Assembly: GCA_020638835.1 (NCBI GenBank)
Contig: JACKHV010000001.1
Coordinates: 1,054,001 to 1,118,000 of the forward strand
DNA length: 64,000 bases
Source of the DNA: Planctomycetota bacterium
GTDB taxonomy: Bacteria; Planctomycetota; UBA1135; GCA-002686595
Reading direction: 5' to 3'
Each line of letters starts with the position of its first letter. The stretch's first letter is position 1. Made by a program: the position numbers and the translations under genes. The notes beneath the pieces were generated by a model. That model did not search any database. It worked only from the letters and a program-made list of their open reading frames with translations, and had not been told where the DNA came from. Below are positions 44,143-51,921 of this stretch, one piece after another.

Positions 44143-45345
44143 ATGCGCACCCCCGAGGAGGCTGTTTCGATCATTCTAGAACGCGCGACCGCGGCGCGAG
44201 AGCGAGAAGCGGTGCCTCTCTCGGAAGCGGCGGGACGCGTGCTCGCGCGCGAGGTCCTCTCGGACATCGACCTGCCGCCCTTCGAGAAGAGCGCCATGGA
44301 CGGCTACGCCGTGCGCAGCGCGGAGGTTTCGGGAGAGTCGCGACTTCGTCGGATCGGCGAGTCGCGCGCCGGTGAACCCTGGACCGGGCCGGTCGGACCG
44401 GGCGAGTGCGTGGCGATCTACACCGGCGGCGAGCTCCCGCCCGACTGCGACGCGGTCGTGATGGTGGAGAAATCGCGCCGCGACGGCGATCACGTCGTGC
44501 TGACCGACGATCCCGAAGCGGGGCAGCACGTCTGTCACCGCGGCGAGGACATCCGCGCCGGCGAGTGCGTGCTCGCGCCGGGCCGCCGTCTCGCCGCGCG
44601 CGATCTCTCGCTGCTCGCCAGCGTCGGCTGTGATCCCGTGCAGGTCTGGCGTCGTCCGCGCGTCTCGATCCTGACCACCGGCGACGAGCTGGTGAAGCCG
44701 TCGGAGAAGCCCGGACCGGGTCAGATCCGCGAAGGCAACACGCTGCACCTCGCCGCGATGGTGCGCGCGGCAGGTGCCGAAGTGCGCGTGTGCGGCGTCG
44801 TTCCCGACGATCCGCTCTCGCTGCGCGAAGCCTTCGCCGAGGCGCTCGAGAAGGGCGACGTGCTGATCTCGACCGGCGGCGTCTCGATGGGTGAGTACGA
44901 CTTCGTCGGCAGCGCGCTGAAGGAGTGCGGCGTCGAGGAGATCTTCCACAAGGTCGCGATCAAGCCCGGCAAGCCCGTCTGGTTCGGCGCGCTGTTCGAC
45001 AAGCTCGTCTTCGGGCTGCCCGGCAACCCCGTCTCGTGCCTCGTCGGTCACGAAGTCTTCGTGCGGCCCGCGCTCGCGAAGCTCGGCGGTGCGGACGAGC
45101 GCGAGCAGGCACCGCGCATCACGCGCGCGCGCTGGTGCGCCGCGCCGCCGCGCGCGATGGACCGCCAGCAGAACCTGCCCGTCGAGCTCGCTCCCGGCTC
45201 CGACGGGGTGCCCGAGGCGCGCCCCGTGCGCTGGAAGGGCTCGGCGGACCTCGTCGGACTCTCGCGCGCCGGAGCGCTGGCGATCGTGCCCGCCAACGCG
45301 ACCTTCGAGACCGGCGCGCTGGTCGACCTGCGACCCCTCGGCTGA
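44143..45345 (+). CDS. moeA: Molybdopterin molybdenumtransferase MoeA
   Basis: This 400-residue protein of normal family length has LPPFEKSAMDGYAVR near residue 46, IYTGGELPPDCDAVVMVE near residue 92, and ILTTGDELVKPSEKPGPGQIREGN near residue 178. STGGVSMGEYDFV and FGLPGNPVSCLV follow, all hallmarks of MoeA domains I-IV. It inserts molybdate into adenylylated molybdopterin. No other molybdenum-cofactor gene is in the window. lnt starts 8 nt downstream, so the two are probably co-transcribed without an obvious functional link. Confidence 0.95.
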   Translation: MRTPEEAVSIILERATAAREREAVPLSEAAGRVLAREVLSDIDLPPFEKSAMDGYAVRSAEVSGESRLRRIGESRAGEPWTGPVGPGECVAIYTGGELPPDCDAVVMVEKSRRDGDHVVLTDDPEAGQHVCHRGEDIRAGECVLAPGRRLAARDLSLLASVGCDPVQVWRRPRVSILTTGDELVKPSEKPGPGQIREGNTLHLAAMVRAAGAEVRVCGVVPDDPLSLREAFAEALEKGDVLISTGGVSMGEYDFVGSALKECGVEEIFHKVAIKPGKPVWFGALFDKLVFGLPGNPVSCLVGHEVFVRPALAKLGGADEREQAPRITRARWCAAPPRAMDRQQNLPVELAPGSDGVPEARPVRWKGSADLVGLSRAGALAIVPANATFETGALVDLRPLG

Positions 45346-45353
45346 CGCGCTCG

Positions 45354-47129
45354 ATGACCCTCGCACATATAGAACGTCAGGCGGCGGTCGGGCCCGGCTG
45401 CCCCCCCGCGCCGAACGGACCGCCGCCGCTCGCCGTCCGGCCGCGCCTGCTGCTGCTCGTCGCGGGTTGGTCGATCTACCTGCTCGGCGGACCCGGCTTC
45501 GTCACCAGCGGCGGATCCGCGCTGGGCCTCCTCGGCTTCGCGCTGTGGGCCGCCGCCGTCTCGCGGCCCGGACCGCGCGCCAAGCTCGTCGAGTACTTGA
45601 CGGCGTCGGTCTTCCTCGGGCTGCAGTTGACCTGGATCGGCTACGTGTTCTGGCCGACGCTGCCCTACGTCTTCCTCGGCGCCGGCGCCTACGGGCTGCT
45701 CGGCGGCGTGTTGCTGCGCAAGCTGCACCGCCTGATGCCGCTCGGACTCGCCGCCGGACTGGGGTGGATCGGCGCGGAGACGCTGCGCGCCGTCGTCCCG
45801 CCGCCCTTCGGCATGGGCTGGCTGCGCGCCGGCCACTACTTCCACACGCTGCCCGACTGGCTCGGCAGCGCGCGCGTCTTCGGTGTCGTCGGGCTCGGCT
45901 TCTGCGGCGTCGCCGCCGCCGGAGCGCTCGCGGAGCTGTGGCTCGCGCGCCGCGGCGTGATGCAGCCGCGCTGGGGCCGGAAGGGTCCGGCGCTCGCGCT
46001 GCTGCCGCTCGTCCTCGCGCCGCTCGTCGCGCGCCTCGTGCCCGCGCCGCGGACGGAAGCGGGGCCGCGCGTGCTGCTCGTGCAGCCGGGCTTCGAGCAG
46101 AAGCGCAAGCAGGCCGCGGTCAACTCCAACGAGCTGTTCGAGGAACAAGTGCGCCTCACCGCCGAAGCGCTGGCGGATCTCGACCCGCAGCCGGAGCTGG
46201 TCTGTTGGGGGGAGACGATGCTCGGCGTCTGGCTCGTCGATCCGGATCTGCGCCGCCTGGTCGCCGAGGCGGCCGCGGCGGGGAACGACACACCGCTCGA
46301 GGTCGCTCCGTGGCACGGGTTGGGTGAAGAGCCGTTGTGGCGCTGGTTGGAGCTCTTCGATCGCATCGGCGACGACCGCGTCGAGTTCGGGCTCTACGGC
46401 AGGACGCTGTCCGATCGCACGGCCTTCCTCTCCGGCGCCGAACGCTTCGTGGCGCACGAGGGCAAGCTGCGCCGCCAGAACGCGATCGCGCTCTGGAATC
46501 CGGGCGGGAAGCTCGCCGGCGTCAGCGTGAAGCAACACCTCGCGCCCGGCGGCGAGACGATGCTCGGCGCGGAGCGCTTCCAACTCGTGCGGGACGTGAT
46601 CTACGACCTCGCCGGTTACGTGCCCGACTTCCTCGCGGGCGAGCGCACCAGCGTGCTGCCGCTCGACACCGCCGAGGGGGACCGCTGGCGCATCGCCGCC
46701 TCGGCCTGCTTCGACAACGCCTTCGTCGACGTCTACCTCGACCCGGTCGCGCGCGAGCCGGTCGACTTCCACGTGATCGTGTCGAACGAGGCCTGGTTCC
46801 AGCGCTCGCAGGAGTACGACCAGATGATCGCGTTCAGCCGCTGCGCCGCGGTGATGAGCGGCCGGACGCTGGTCCGCGCGACGAACGGCGGCGTCTCGGC
46901 GGCCTACGATCCTTCGGGTGCCGAGCTCGCGCGGCTGGTGGTGGACGGCGAGGACCGCATGGTCCGCGGCGCGCTGCTCGTCGAGGTCCCCGTGCCGGCC
47001 GCGGGGGAGGGCGTTCCGCCCATCGCGAACCACTTCCGCGCGCTGCGCCTCGGGGCCTGTCTGCTCGCCTTCCTGCTGGCCGGAATCGGGGCCTTCGCGA
47101 AGCGTTACTCCGCCGGCGACAAGGGTTAG
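45354..47129 (+). CDS. lnt: Apolipoprotein N-acyltransferase
   Basis: From ATG 45354 the protein has 591 residues, longer than E. coli Lnt (512). Six or so N-terminal helices (about residues 28-240) include PPFGMGWLRAGHYF, and they precede a nitrilase-like catalytic domain. The expected triad is present: Glu287 in CWGETMLG, Lys393 in VKQHLAPGGE and Cys452 in SACFDNAF. A last helix is at 565-582. Lnt adds the third acyl chain to the N-terminal Cys of lipoproteins in the inner membrane and is a mark of Gram-negative-type envelopes. The region between Glu and Lys has a longer insertion than usual. Confidence 0.9.
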   Translation: MTLAHIERQAAVGPGCPPAPNGPPPLAVRPRLLLLVAGWSIYLLGGPGFVTSGGSALGLLGFALWAAAVSRPGPRAKLVEYLTASVFLGLQLTWIGYVFWPTLPYVFLGAGAYGLLGGVLLRKLHRLMPLGLAAGLGWIGAETLRAVVPPPFGMGWLRAGHYFHTLPDWLGSARVFGVVGLGFCGVAAAGALAELWLARRGVMQPRWGRKGPALALLPLVLAPLVARLVPAPRTEAGPRVLLVQPGFEQKRKQAAVNSNELFEEQVRLTAEALADLDPQPELVCWGETMLGVWLVDPDLRRLVAEAAAAGNDTPLEVAPWHGLGEEPLWRWLELFDRIGDDRVEFGLYGRTLSDRTAFLSGAERFVAHEGKLRRQNAIALWNPGGKLAGVSVKQHLAPGGETMLGAERFQLVRDVIYDLAGYVPDFLAGERTSVLPLDTAEGDRWRIAASACFDNAFVDVYLDPVAREPVDFHVIVSNEAWFQRSQEYDQMIAFSRCAAVMSGRTLVRATNGGVSAAYDPSGAELARLVVDGEDRMVRGALLVEVPVPAAGEGVPPIANHFRALRLGACLLAFLLAGIGAFAKRYSAGDKG

Positions 47130-47160
47130 AGCGGGCGTCCAGCGGGGGCCCCAGCCTCGC

Positions 47161-47189
47161 TTGACAGCCCCTCTGGCCCTCCCTAGACT
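47161..47189 (+). promoter_or_regulatory. Sigma-70-type promoter for the 47452 gene
   Basis: TTGACA at 47161-47166 is followed by a 17 bp spacer and TAGACT at 47184-47189, close to the ideal housekeeping promoter. Transcription would start near 47197, about 255 nt before the ATG at 47452. Confidence 0.75.
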
Positions 47190-47451
47190 CGCGCCCTCGA
47201 TCTAGGAAACGGCACTGAGATCGCCTCGCGATCGGCTTCCCCACCCCTCGGGAAGCCTTGAGCAGGGCATCTCCGGAGGCCCCCGTGGACCCCCGAGCTC
47301 TCCTCCCCGCAAGGCGTTCGTCGTCACGACCGGTGCACGGTCGTCGCGCCGGCCAGCCCGCCTCTACAACTCAGCGCCCACTCGTCCCGCCCGCGCGCTG
47401 TCGGCGAGTGCCTTCCCTGTCCCCAGCACCCATCCCACACCCCCTCAGCAC
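47190..47451 (+). other. Long structured 5' leader
   Basis: The 322 bp between lnt and the next gene holds the promoter and then about 255 nt of untranslated leader with no ORF of note. Three perfect hairpins follow in order: GATCGC-CTC-GCGATC (47219-47233), GGCTTCCC with GGGAAGCC (47234-47241 and 47250-47257), and ACGACCG with CGGTCGT (47326-47332 and 47338-47344). The second resembles an intrinsic terminator stem but is followed by only two Ts. No known riboswitch class was recognised; a regulatory leader or attenuator is inferred. Confidence 0.5.
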
Positions 47452-48309
47452 ATGAGCCCCATCGGACGGATTTTCAGCGTTCTCAACTTGGTCCTGGCGG
47501 CCCTCTTCCTCTCGTGGGCGTCGATGGCTCTCTCGAAGGCCGACAGCTTCCGCATCAAGTACGAAGAGGAAGTCGGTGCGCGCGCCGCGGACGTGGAACG
47601 CCTCGAGGGCGAGAAGTCGGCCGCGCTCGCCGCGAAGACTTCCGCCGAGTCCCGCGCCAGCTCGCTGAACGACCAGCTCGAGAACGCGAAGAACGACGCC
47701 GCGCGCCTGACGCGTGAAGTCGAGGCGAAGGACCAGGCGAACGACGTGATGCAGGCCGACCTGGGCCGCATCTCGAACTCGCTCGAGTCTGCCAACTCGA
47801 GCCGCGACGCCGCTTCGGCCGCGCAACTGGAAGCCGTCGAGCGCGCGAACGCCGCCGACAACGCGAAGTCCGAGGCGCTCGCCGCCAAGCAGGCCGCCGA
47901 GACGCAGGTCGCCGACCTCCGCGCCCAGATCGCCGCGCTGAACAGCCAGCTCAAGGACAAGAACGCCGACCTCGTCGCGCTCCAGAAGGAACTCGACAAC
48001 AAGAACACCGAGCTCGCCGTCCTCGTCGACGCGACCGGCGTCGAAGTCGGCAGCCTGCTGGCGATGCCGCTGATCAACGGCGTCGTGATCGAAGCCCTGT
48101 ACGACGTCGAGCCCGGCCTCGTCGCGATCAACAAGGGCTCGGCCGACAAGGTCGAGCGCGGCTACACCTTCGACATCTACAACGGTGCCGACTACAAGGG
48201 CCGCGTCCGCGTCGAGAACGTCCGTGAGAACACCTGCACGGCGATCGTCACCCAGCCCGTCGACGGGAAGCGCATCGGTCAAGGCGACAAGGCCGCGACG
48301 CGCCTCTAG
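47452..48309 (+). CDS. Membrane-anchored coiled-coil protein upstream of mreB
   Basis: This 285-residue protein starts MSPIGRIFSVLNLVLAALFLSWASMALSK, a single N-terminal membrane helix at about residues 8-26. A long Ala/Glu/Asp/Asn-rich coiled coil follows (about residues 35-195) with heptad-like spacing, and then a compact beta-rich C-terminal domain (VIEALYDVEPGLVAINKGSADKVERGYTFDI and beyond, residues 205-285). The overall plan, helix-coiled coil-small beta domain, is like that of MreC or envelope scaffold proteins, without clear homology. Base use matches the chromosome. It lies two genes before mreB and has its own strong promoter. A structural role in the cell envelope is inferred. Confidence 0.75.
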   Translation: MSPIGRIFSVLNLVLAALFLSWASMALSKADSFRIKYEEEVGARAADVERLEGEKSAALAAKTSAESRASSLNDQLENAKNDAARLTREVEAKDQANDVMQADLGRISNSLESANSSRDAASAAQLEAVERANAADNAKSEALAAKQAAETQVADLRAQIAALNSQLKDKNADLVALQKELDNKNTELAVLVDATGVEVGSLLAMPLINGVVIEALYDVEPGLVAINKGSADKVERGYTFDIYNGADYKGRVRVENVRENTCTAIVTQPVDGKRIGQGDKAATRL

Positions 48310-48333
48310 GCCTCGAGACAGCAAGGACCAGAC

Positions 48334-48597
48334 ATGGCACGCAGTCGAAAGAAAGCCGCCCCGGCCCGCTCCAGCGGCGGACGCGGAGCGAAGGCCACCT
48401 CGCGCAAGAAGGCCGCTCCGGCCGCCGCCGAGGTCGAGGTCGTCGAGGAGTCCAAGGGGCTCGGCATCGACGACGGCATCGCGATCATGACGGGGATCCT
48501 GATCCTCGCCGCCTTCCTGATGACGGACCACTTCCGTGGCACGCAGTACGGCGACGGGCTCTTCTTCAAGGGCTCGTACGAAGCTCCCGCCAACTAG
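48334..48597 (+). CDS. Small Lys/Ala-rich single-pass membrane protein
   Basis: This 87-residue protein has a basic low-complexity N-terminus (KKAAPARSSGGRGAK, then RKKAAPAA), an acidic linker (VEVVEESKG), one membrane helix at about residues 48-65 (IAIMTGILILAAFLMTD), and a short polar tail. It starts 24 nt after the coiled-coil gene and shares its promoter. The KKAAPA repeats resemble the tails of DNA- or RNA-binding proteins. No family is recognised. The pair may be membrane factors tied to the mre locus downstream. Confidence 0.7.
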   Translation: MARSRKKAAPARSSGGRGAKATSRKKAAPAAAEVEVVEESKGLGIDDGIAIMTGILILAAFLMTDHFRGTQYGDGLFFKGSYEAPAN

Positions 48598-48619
48598 GGC
48601 GCACGCGACGAACGAACGC

Positions 48620-48654
48620 CGAGGGCCGTTCTCCGACGAGGAGGACGGCCCTCG
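48620..48654 (+). terminator. Hairpin terminator after the two-gene unit
   Basis: CGAGGGCCGT at 48620-48629 pairs perfectly with ACGGCCCTCG at 48645-48654 across a 15 nt loop whose inner bases can pair further (CTCC/GGAG). It lies 23 bp after the stop of the 87-residue gene and before the mreB promoter. The run of Ts that should follow is poor, as is common in GC-rich genomes. Confidence 0.65.
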
Positions 48655-48776
48655 CTCCATTCTCGGAGAGCGCCGCGCAGCCGCGTTCGTGAGCGCGCCG
48701 TGCGGACCGCGACGCGTCGTAGCGCGCTCGCCCGAAAAGACCGCGGGGACGGGCGATTCTCGCGCGGTTCCCGTGC

Positions 48777-48804
48777 TTGAACGCCCCCTTCGCACCTGTA
48801 GACT
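48777..48804 (+). promoter_or_regulatory. mreB promoter
   Basis: TTGAAC at 48777-48782, a 16 bp spacer and TAGACT at 48799-48804 form a good sigma-70-type promoter 78 bp before the mreB ATG. The -10 and its following C are the same as at 47184. Confidence 0.65.
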
Positions 48805-48882
48805 CGGGGGCAGCCCGCGGGTTGCGAGGGGGAACGCGCGTCGCGCCCCCCGGTACCGGACCCACCCGCGCGCCGGAACTCC

Positions 48883-49947
48883 ATGGCCAACGTCTTCAAG
48901 CCCCTGGAATGGGCGTTGGGCCGCTTCTCGGTCGATATGGGTATCGACCTCGGGACGGCCAACACCCTCGTCTGCGTCCGCGGGCGCGGCATCATCCTCA
49001 ACGAGCCCAGCGTCGTGGCCGTGAAGAAGGAGACGGGGGAAGTCCTGCTCGACGGCATGGCCGTCGGCAACACGGCGAAGGCCATGCTCGGCAAGACGCC
49101 CGGCTCGATCGAGGCGATCCGCCCCTTGAAGCACGGCGTGATCGCCGACTTCGACGTCACCGAGAAGATGATGCGCTACTTCATCACCAAGGTGCACGAA
49201 GGTCGGCACTGGGTGAAGCCGCAGGTCGTCATCGCGGTGCCCGTCGGCATCACGGCGGTCGAACGCCGCGCCGTGATCCACTCCGCGGAACGCGCCGGTG
49301 CGCGCCGCGTGTACTTGATCGACGAACCGATGGCGGCCGGCATCGGTTGTGACCTGCCCGTCACCGAAGCGCGCGGTTCGCTCGTCGTCGACATCGGCGG
49401 CGGCACGACCGAGGTCGCGGTGCTCTCGCTGGCCGGCGCGGTCGTCTCGACCTCGCTGCGCGTCGCGGGCGACGACATGGACGAAGCGATCGTCCAACAC
49501 CTGCGCCGCCACCACAACCTGCTGATCGGCGAACAGACCGCCGAACGCATCAAGCTCACCATCGGGTCCGCCTTCCCGATGGAACAGGAACTCTCGATGG
49601 AGGTGAAGGGGCGCGACTCCGTGTCCGGCCTCCCGCGTCGGACGACGGTCACCTCGATCGAGGTGCGCGAAGCCCTGACGTACCCCGTGCGACAGATCTG
49701 CGACTCGGTGCGCGGCATCCTCGAGGAAGCGCCGCCCGAGATCTCGGCGGACCTCGTCGACACCGGCATCACGATGGTCGGCGGCGGCGCGTTGCTCTAC
49801 GGCATCGCCGACGCCGTCGCGGAGTTCCTCGGCATCCCCGCGCGCGTCGCGGACGACCCGCTGACGGCTGTCGCGCGCGGCACCGGAATCTTCCTCGACA
49901 AGCTGGACGTCTTCTCACGCGTCCTCGCCGCCGACGAAGAGGATTGA
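48883..49947 (+). CDS. mreB: Rod-shape-determining actin homologue MreB
   Basis: This 354-residue protein has the actin-fold phosphate loop DMGIDLGTANTLVCVRGRG near residue 18. AVPVGITAVERRAV, DEPMAAGIG, the second phosphate loop VVDIGGGTTEVAVLSLAG near residue 170, and the adenosine segment MVGGGALLYGI follow. It is slightly longer than typical MreB at the N-terminus. It polymerises beneath the inner membrane and steers the elongasome. mreC, mreD, the PBP2 gene and rodA follow without gaps, so the complete rod complex is made from one transcript. Confidence 0.97.
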   Translation: MANVFKPLEWALGRFSVDMGIDLGTANTLVCVRGRGIILNEPSVVAVKKETGEVLLDGMAVGNTAKAMLGKTPGSIEAIRPLKHGVIADFDVTEKMMRYFITKVHEGRHWVKPQVVIAVPVGITAVERRAVIHSAERAGARRVYLIDEPMAAGIGCDLPVTEARGSLVVDIGGGTTEVAVLSLAGAVVSTSLRVAGDDMDEAIVQHLRRHHNLLIGEQTAERIKLTIGSAFPMEQELSMEVKGRDSVSGLPRRTTVTSIEVREALTYPVRQICDSVRGILEEAPPEISADLVDTGITMVGGGALLYGIADAVAEFLGIPARVADDPLTAVARGTGIFLDKLDVFSRVLAADEED

Positions 49948-49954
49948 GCGCGGG

Positions 49955-51409
49955 TTGAGCCTTCGATCGGGTGTCTGGACTCGATCGCGGTCCCTGACGT
50001 GGTTCCTGCTCGGAGTCCTGGGGATCGCGTCGCTGCGTCCGAACGAGCTGCTCGATCGGCTGTTCGCCTACGCCGCGACGCCCTCGCGACTCTTCGCCGA
50101 GATCGCCGCGCCTGTCGACCTGCTGCGCTCCGGCGAAGCACACGCCGCCGCGGAGAACCTCTTCGCCAAGGGCGCGCTGGCGCGCGAGTGGTCGGACCAA
50201 GCGCTCGCGCGCGAGCAGCAGTGGGTCATGCCGCAGCGCGCCGAGCTGACGGCCGGCCGTCGTTTCGTGCACGCGGAAGTTGCGCGCTCCGGCTCCGGTG
50301 ACCTCGACACGATCGACGTGCGACTCGCGACGATCGTCGGCGTCGCCGTCGGCCAACCGGTCGTGATCGGCGAACACTACGTCGGCCGCGTCGCGTCGCT
50401 CGACGGACACCACCCCGGGAACGCGAAGGTCGAGCTGATCACCGGCCGCGACTTCCGCGTCGGCGCAGAAGTGATCCCGGAGCACCGCGAGACCGGCGAA
50501 CTCGCCTGCCGACTCGTCGCGGGCGGCCTCGCCGGCGAGGCACAGGAAGCCGGGCAGCGCGCGAGCGGCGAGATCGCGCTAGGCGTACGCACACCGAGCC
50601 GGCGGCGCGTCGTGAACGGCGAAGTGCGCGTGCACGAACCGGCGCTGCCCGGTGACGAGTCCGGCAACGTCGCGCGCCGCCTGGCCGAGGGCTTCTTGCT
50701 CGGCGAGCTGGAGAGCCCGAACCCCGACGATCCGCAGCCGTCGCTGCGCATCCTGCCGGGGCTCGACTACGAGTCCGGTCTGCACCAAGTGCTCGTCGTC
50801 ACGCCGCCGACCGCGGGCGAGCTCGAGGTCGTGCCGATGCGGCTCGAGACCTTCGAGGGCCGACGCTGGACGGCGGTGCGCTCGCTCGGGCCGGCGCAGG
50901 TCGAGCTCGACCGCGAAGGCATCCTGCTCGCCGTCGGCGCGCTGCAAGGCGCGCGGCGCGGACTGGCCGTCTCGTACGGCGCGCACTTCGTCGGCCGCAT
51001 CGACGTCGTCGAAGGACTCTCGTCCGGCGTGCGCACGCTCGGCGATCCCGGGCTCGCGCTGCACGTGCTCGCGCGCCTCGAGGGCGAGGACGAACCGCGC
51101 GCGATCGGACAGCTCGTCAGCCTCGGCCGCGATCCCGTGACGCGCGAGGTCCGCATGCGCTGGTTCGCGCGCGTCGCGCTCGACCCGCTCGGCACCGCGC
51201 CGCCGCGCCGCGCGTGGCTCTACACCGGATCCGGCCAACCCGGCGTCCCGCGCGGCTTGTTGATCGGCGAAGTCGAGCTGCCCGGCTCGCGCGGCGAACA
51301 CGAGCTGCGCGTGCGTCAGGAGGCCGAGGTTCGCGAGCTGCGCGAGTTCTGGATGTGGCGCTCCGACACCGACCTCGCGCGCGAGCTCGCGGGGGGGCCC
51401 GGCGCATGA
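49955..51409 (+). CDS. mreC: MreC-like cell-shape protein
   Basis: The TTG at 49955, 7 nt after mreB, gives 484 residues, much longer than most MreC proteins (about 280-370). A membrane helix at about residues 13-28 (SLTWFLLGVLGIASLRP) is followed by a helical segment near 60-100 and by beta-rich domains. The segment IVGVAVGQPVVIGEHYVGRVASLDGHHPGNAKVELITG matches the paired beta-barrel core of MreC (about residues 128-167). The remaining C-terminal half is poorly conserved. Identity rests on position and this core. It bridges MreB to periplasmic PBP2. Confidence 0.8.
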   Translation: MSLRSGVWTRSRSLTWFLLGVLGIASLRPNELLDRLFAYAATPSRLFAEIAAPVDLLRSGEAHAAAENLFAKGALAREWSDQALAREQQWVMPQRAELTAGRRFVHAEVARSGSGDLDTIDVRLATIVGVAVGQPVVIGEHYVGRVASLDGHHPGNAKVELITGRDFRVGAEVIPEHRETGELACRLVAGGLAGEAQEAGQRASGEIALGVRTPSRRRVVNGEVRVHEPALPGDESGNVARRLAEGFLLGELESPNPDDPQPSLRILPGLDYESGLHQVLVVTPPTAGELEVVPMRLETFEGRRWTAVRSLGPAQVELDREGILLAVGALQGARRGLAVSYGAHFVGRIDVVEGLSSGVRTLGDPGLALHVLARLEGEDEPRAIGQLVSLGRDPVTREVRMRWFARVALDPLGTAPPRRAWLYTGSGQPGVPRGLLIGEVELPGSRGEHELRVRQEAEVRELREFWMWRSDTDLARELAGGPGA

Positions 51410-51921
51410 GGAACAACTCGCGCACGCTCGCCTGGCTGCTGCTGGCGATCTGGATGACGTGGCTGACCGCGCTGCAGTCGCGACTCGGCGAGAGCCCGGC
51501 TTACCGCTTCCCCCCGCCCGACCTGAACCTCGTCTTCCTCGTCTCGATGGCGCTCGTCGTGCGCCGCGCCGACCTACTGCCGCTGGCGCTGATCGCGGCG
51601 CTCGCGCGAATCGCCTTCTCGCTCGATCCGCCGCAGTCGGTGTTCTTCCTGACGCTGGCCGTCGGCGCGCTCGGCGTCGGTTCGCGCCGCGCGATGCACC
51701 TGGAAGGGCCGCTGTGGCGCGCATTCCTCTCCGGCTTCGGCGCCGTCGTCGCCGTGCTGTGGTTCGCCGAGGTCCGTGACGTGCGCGGCATCGAGGTCGA
51801 AGCGGTCGACGCCGTCAGCGCCGCGGTGCTCGCCGTGTCCAGCGCGCTCGCCGCGCTCGTGCTCGGCGGCGTCCTGTTGCGACTCCCCGGCCTCTCCGAG
51901 CTGCGCAGGAGCGAGCGGTGA
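51406..51921 (+). CDS. mreD: MreD-like membrane protein
   Basis: ATG 51406 overlaps the mreC stop (ATGA) and gives 171 residues, the usual MreD size. It has five or so membrane helices, among them LAWLLLAIWMTWLTALQS, PDLNLVFLVSMALVV and AAVLAVSSALAALVLGGVLL. Sequence identity to known MreD is weak, as is typical for the family, and the call depends on location between mreC and the PBP2 gene. The frame continues upstream inside mreC but without a better start. Confidence 0.8.
   Translation: MRNNSRTLAWLLLAIWMTWLTALQSRLGESPAYRFPPPDLNLVFLVSMALVVRRADLLPLALIAALARIAFSLDPPQSVFFLTLAVGALGVGSRRAMHLEGPLWRAFLSGFGAVVAVLWFAEVRDVRGIEVEAVDAVSAAVLAVSSALAALVLGGVLLRLPGLSELRRSER

Noticed and set aside
47234..47257. 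Second leader hairpin as an intrinsic terminator of lnt
   Set aside because: It lies beyond the strong promoter at 47161-47189 and is followed by only two Ts, so it is better treated as part of the downstream gene's leader.
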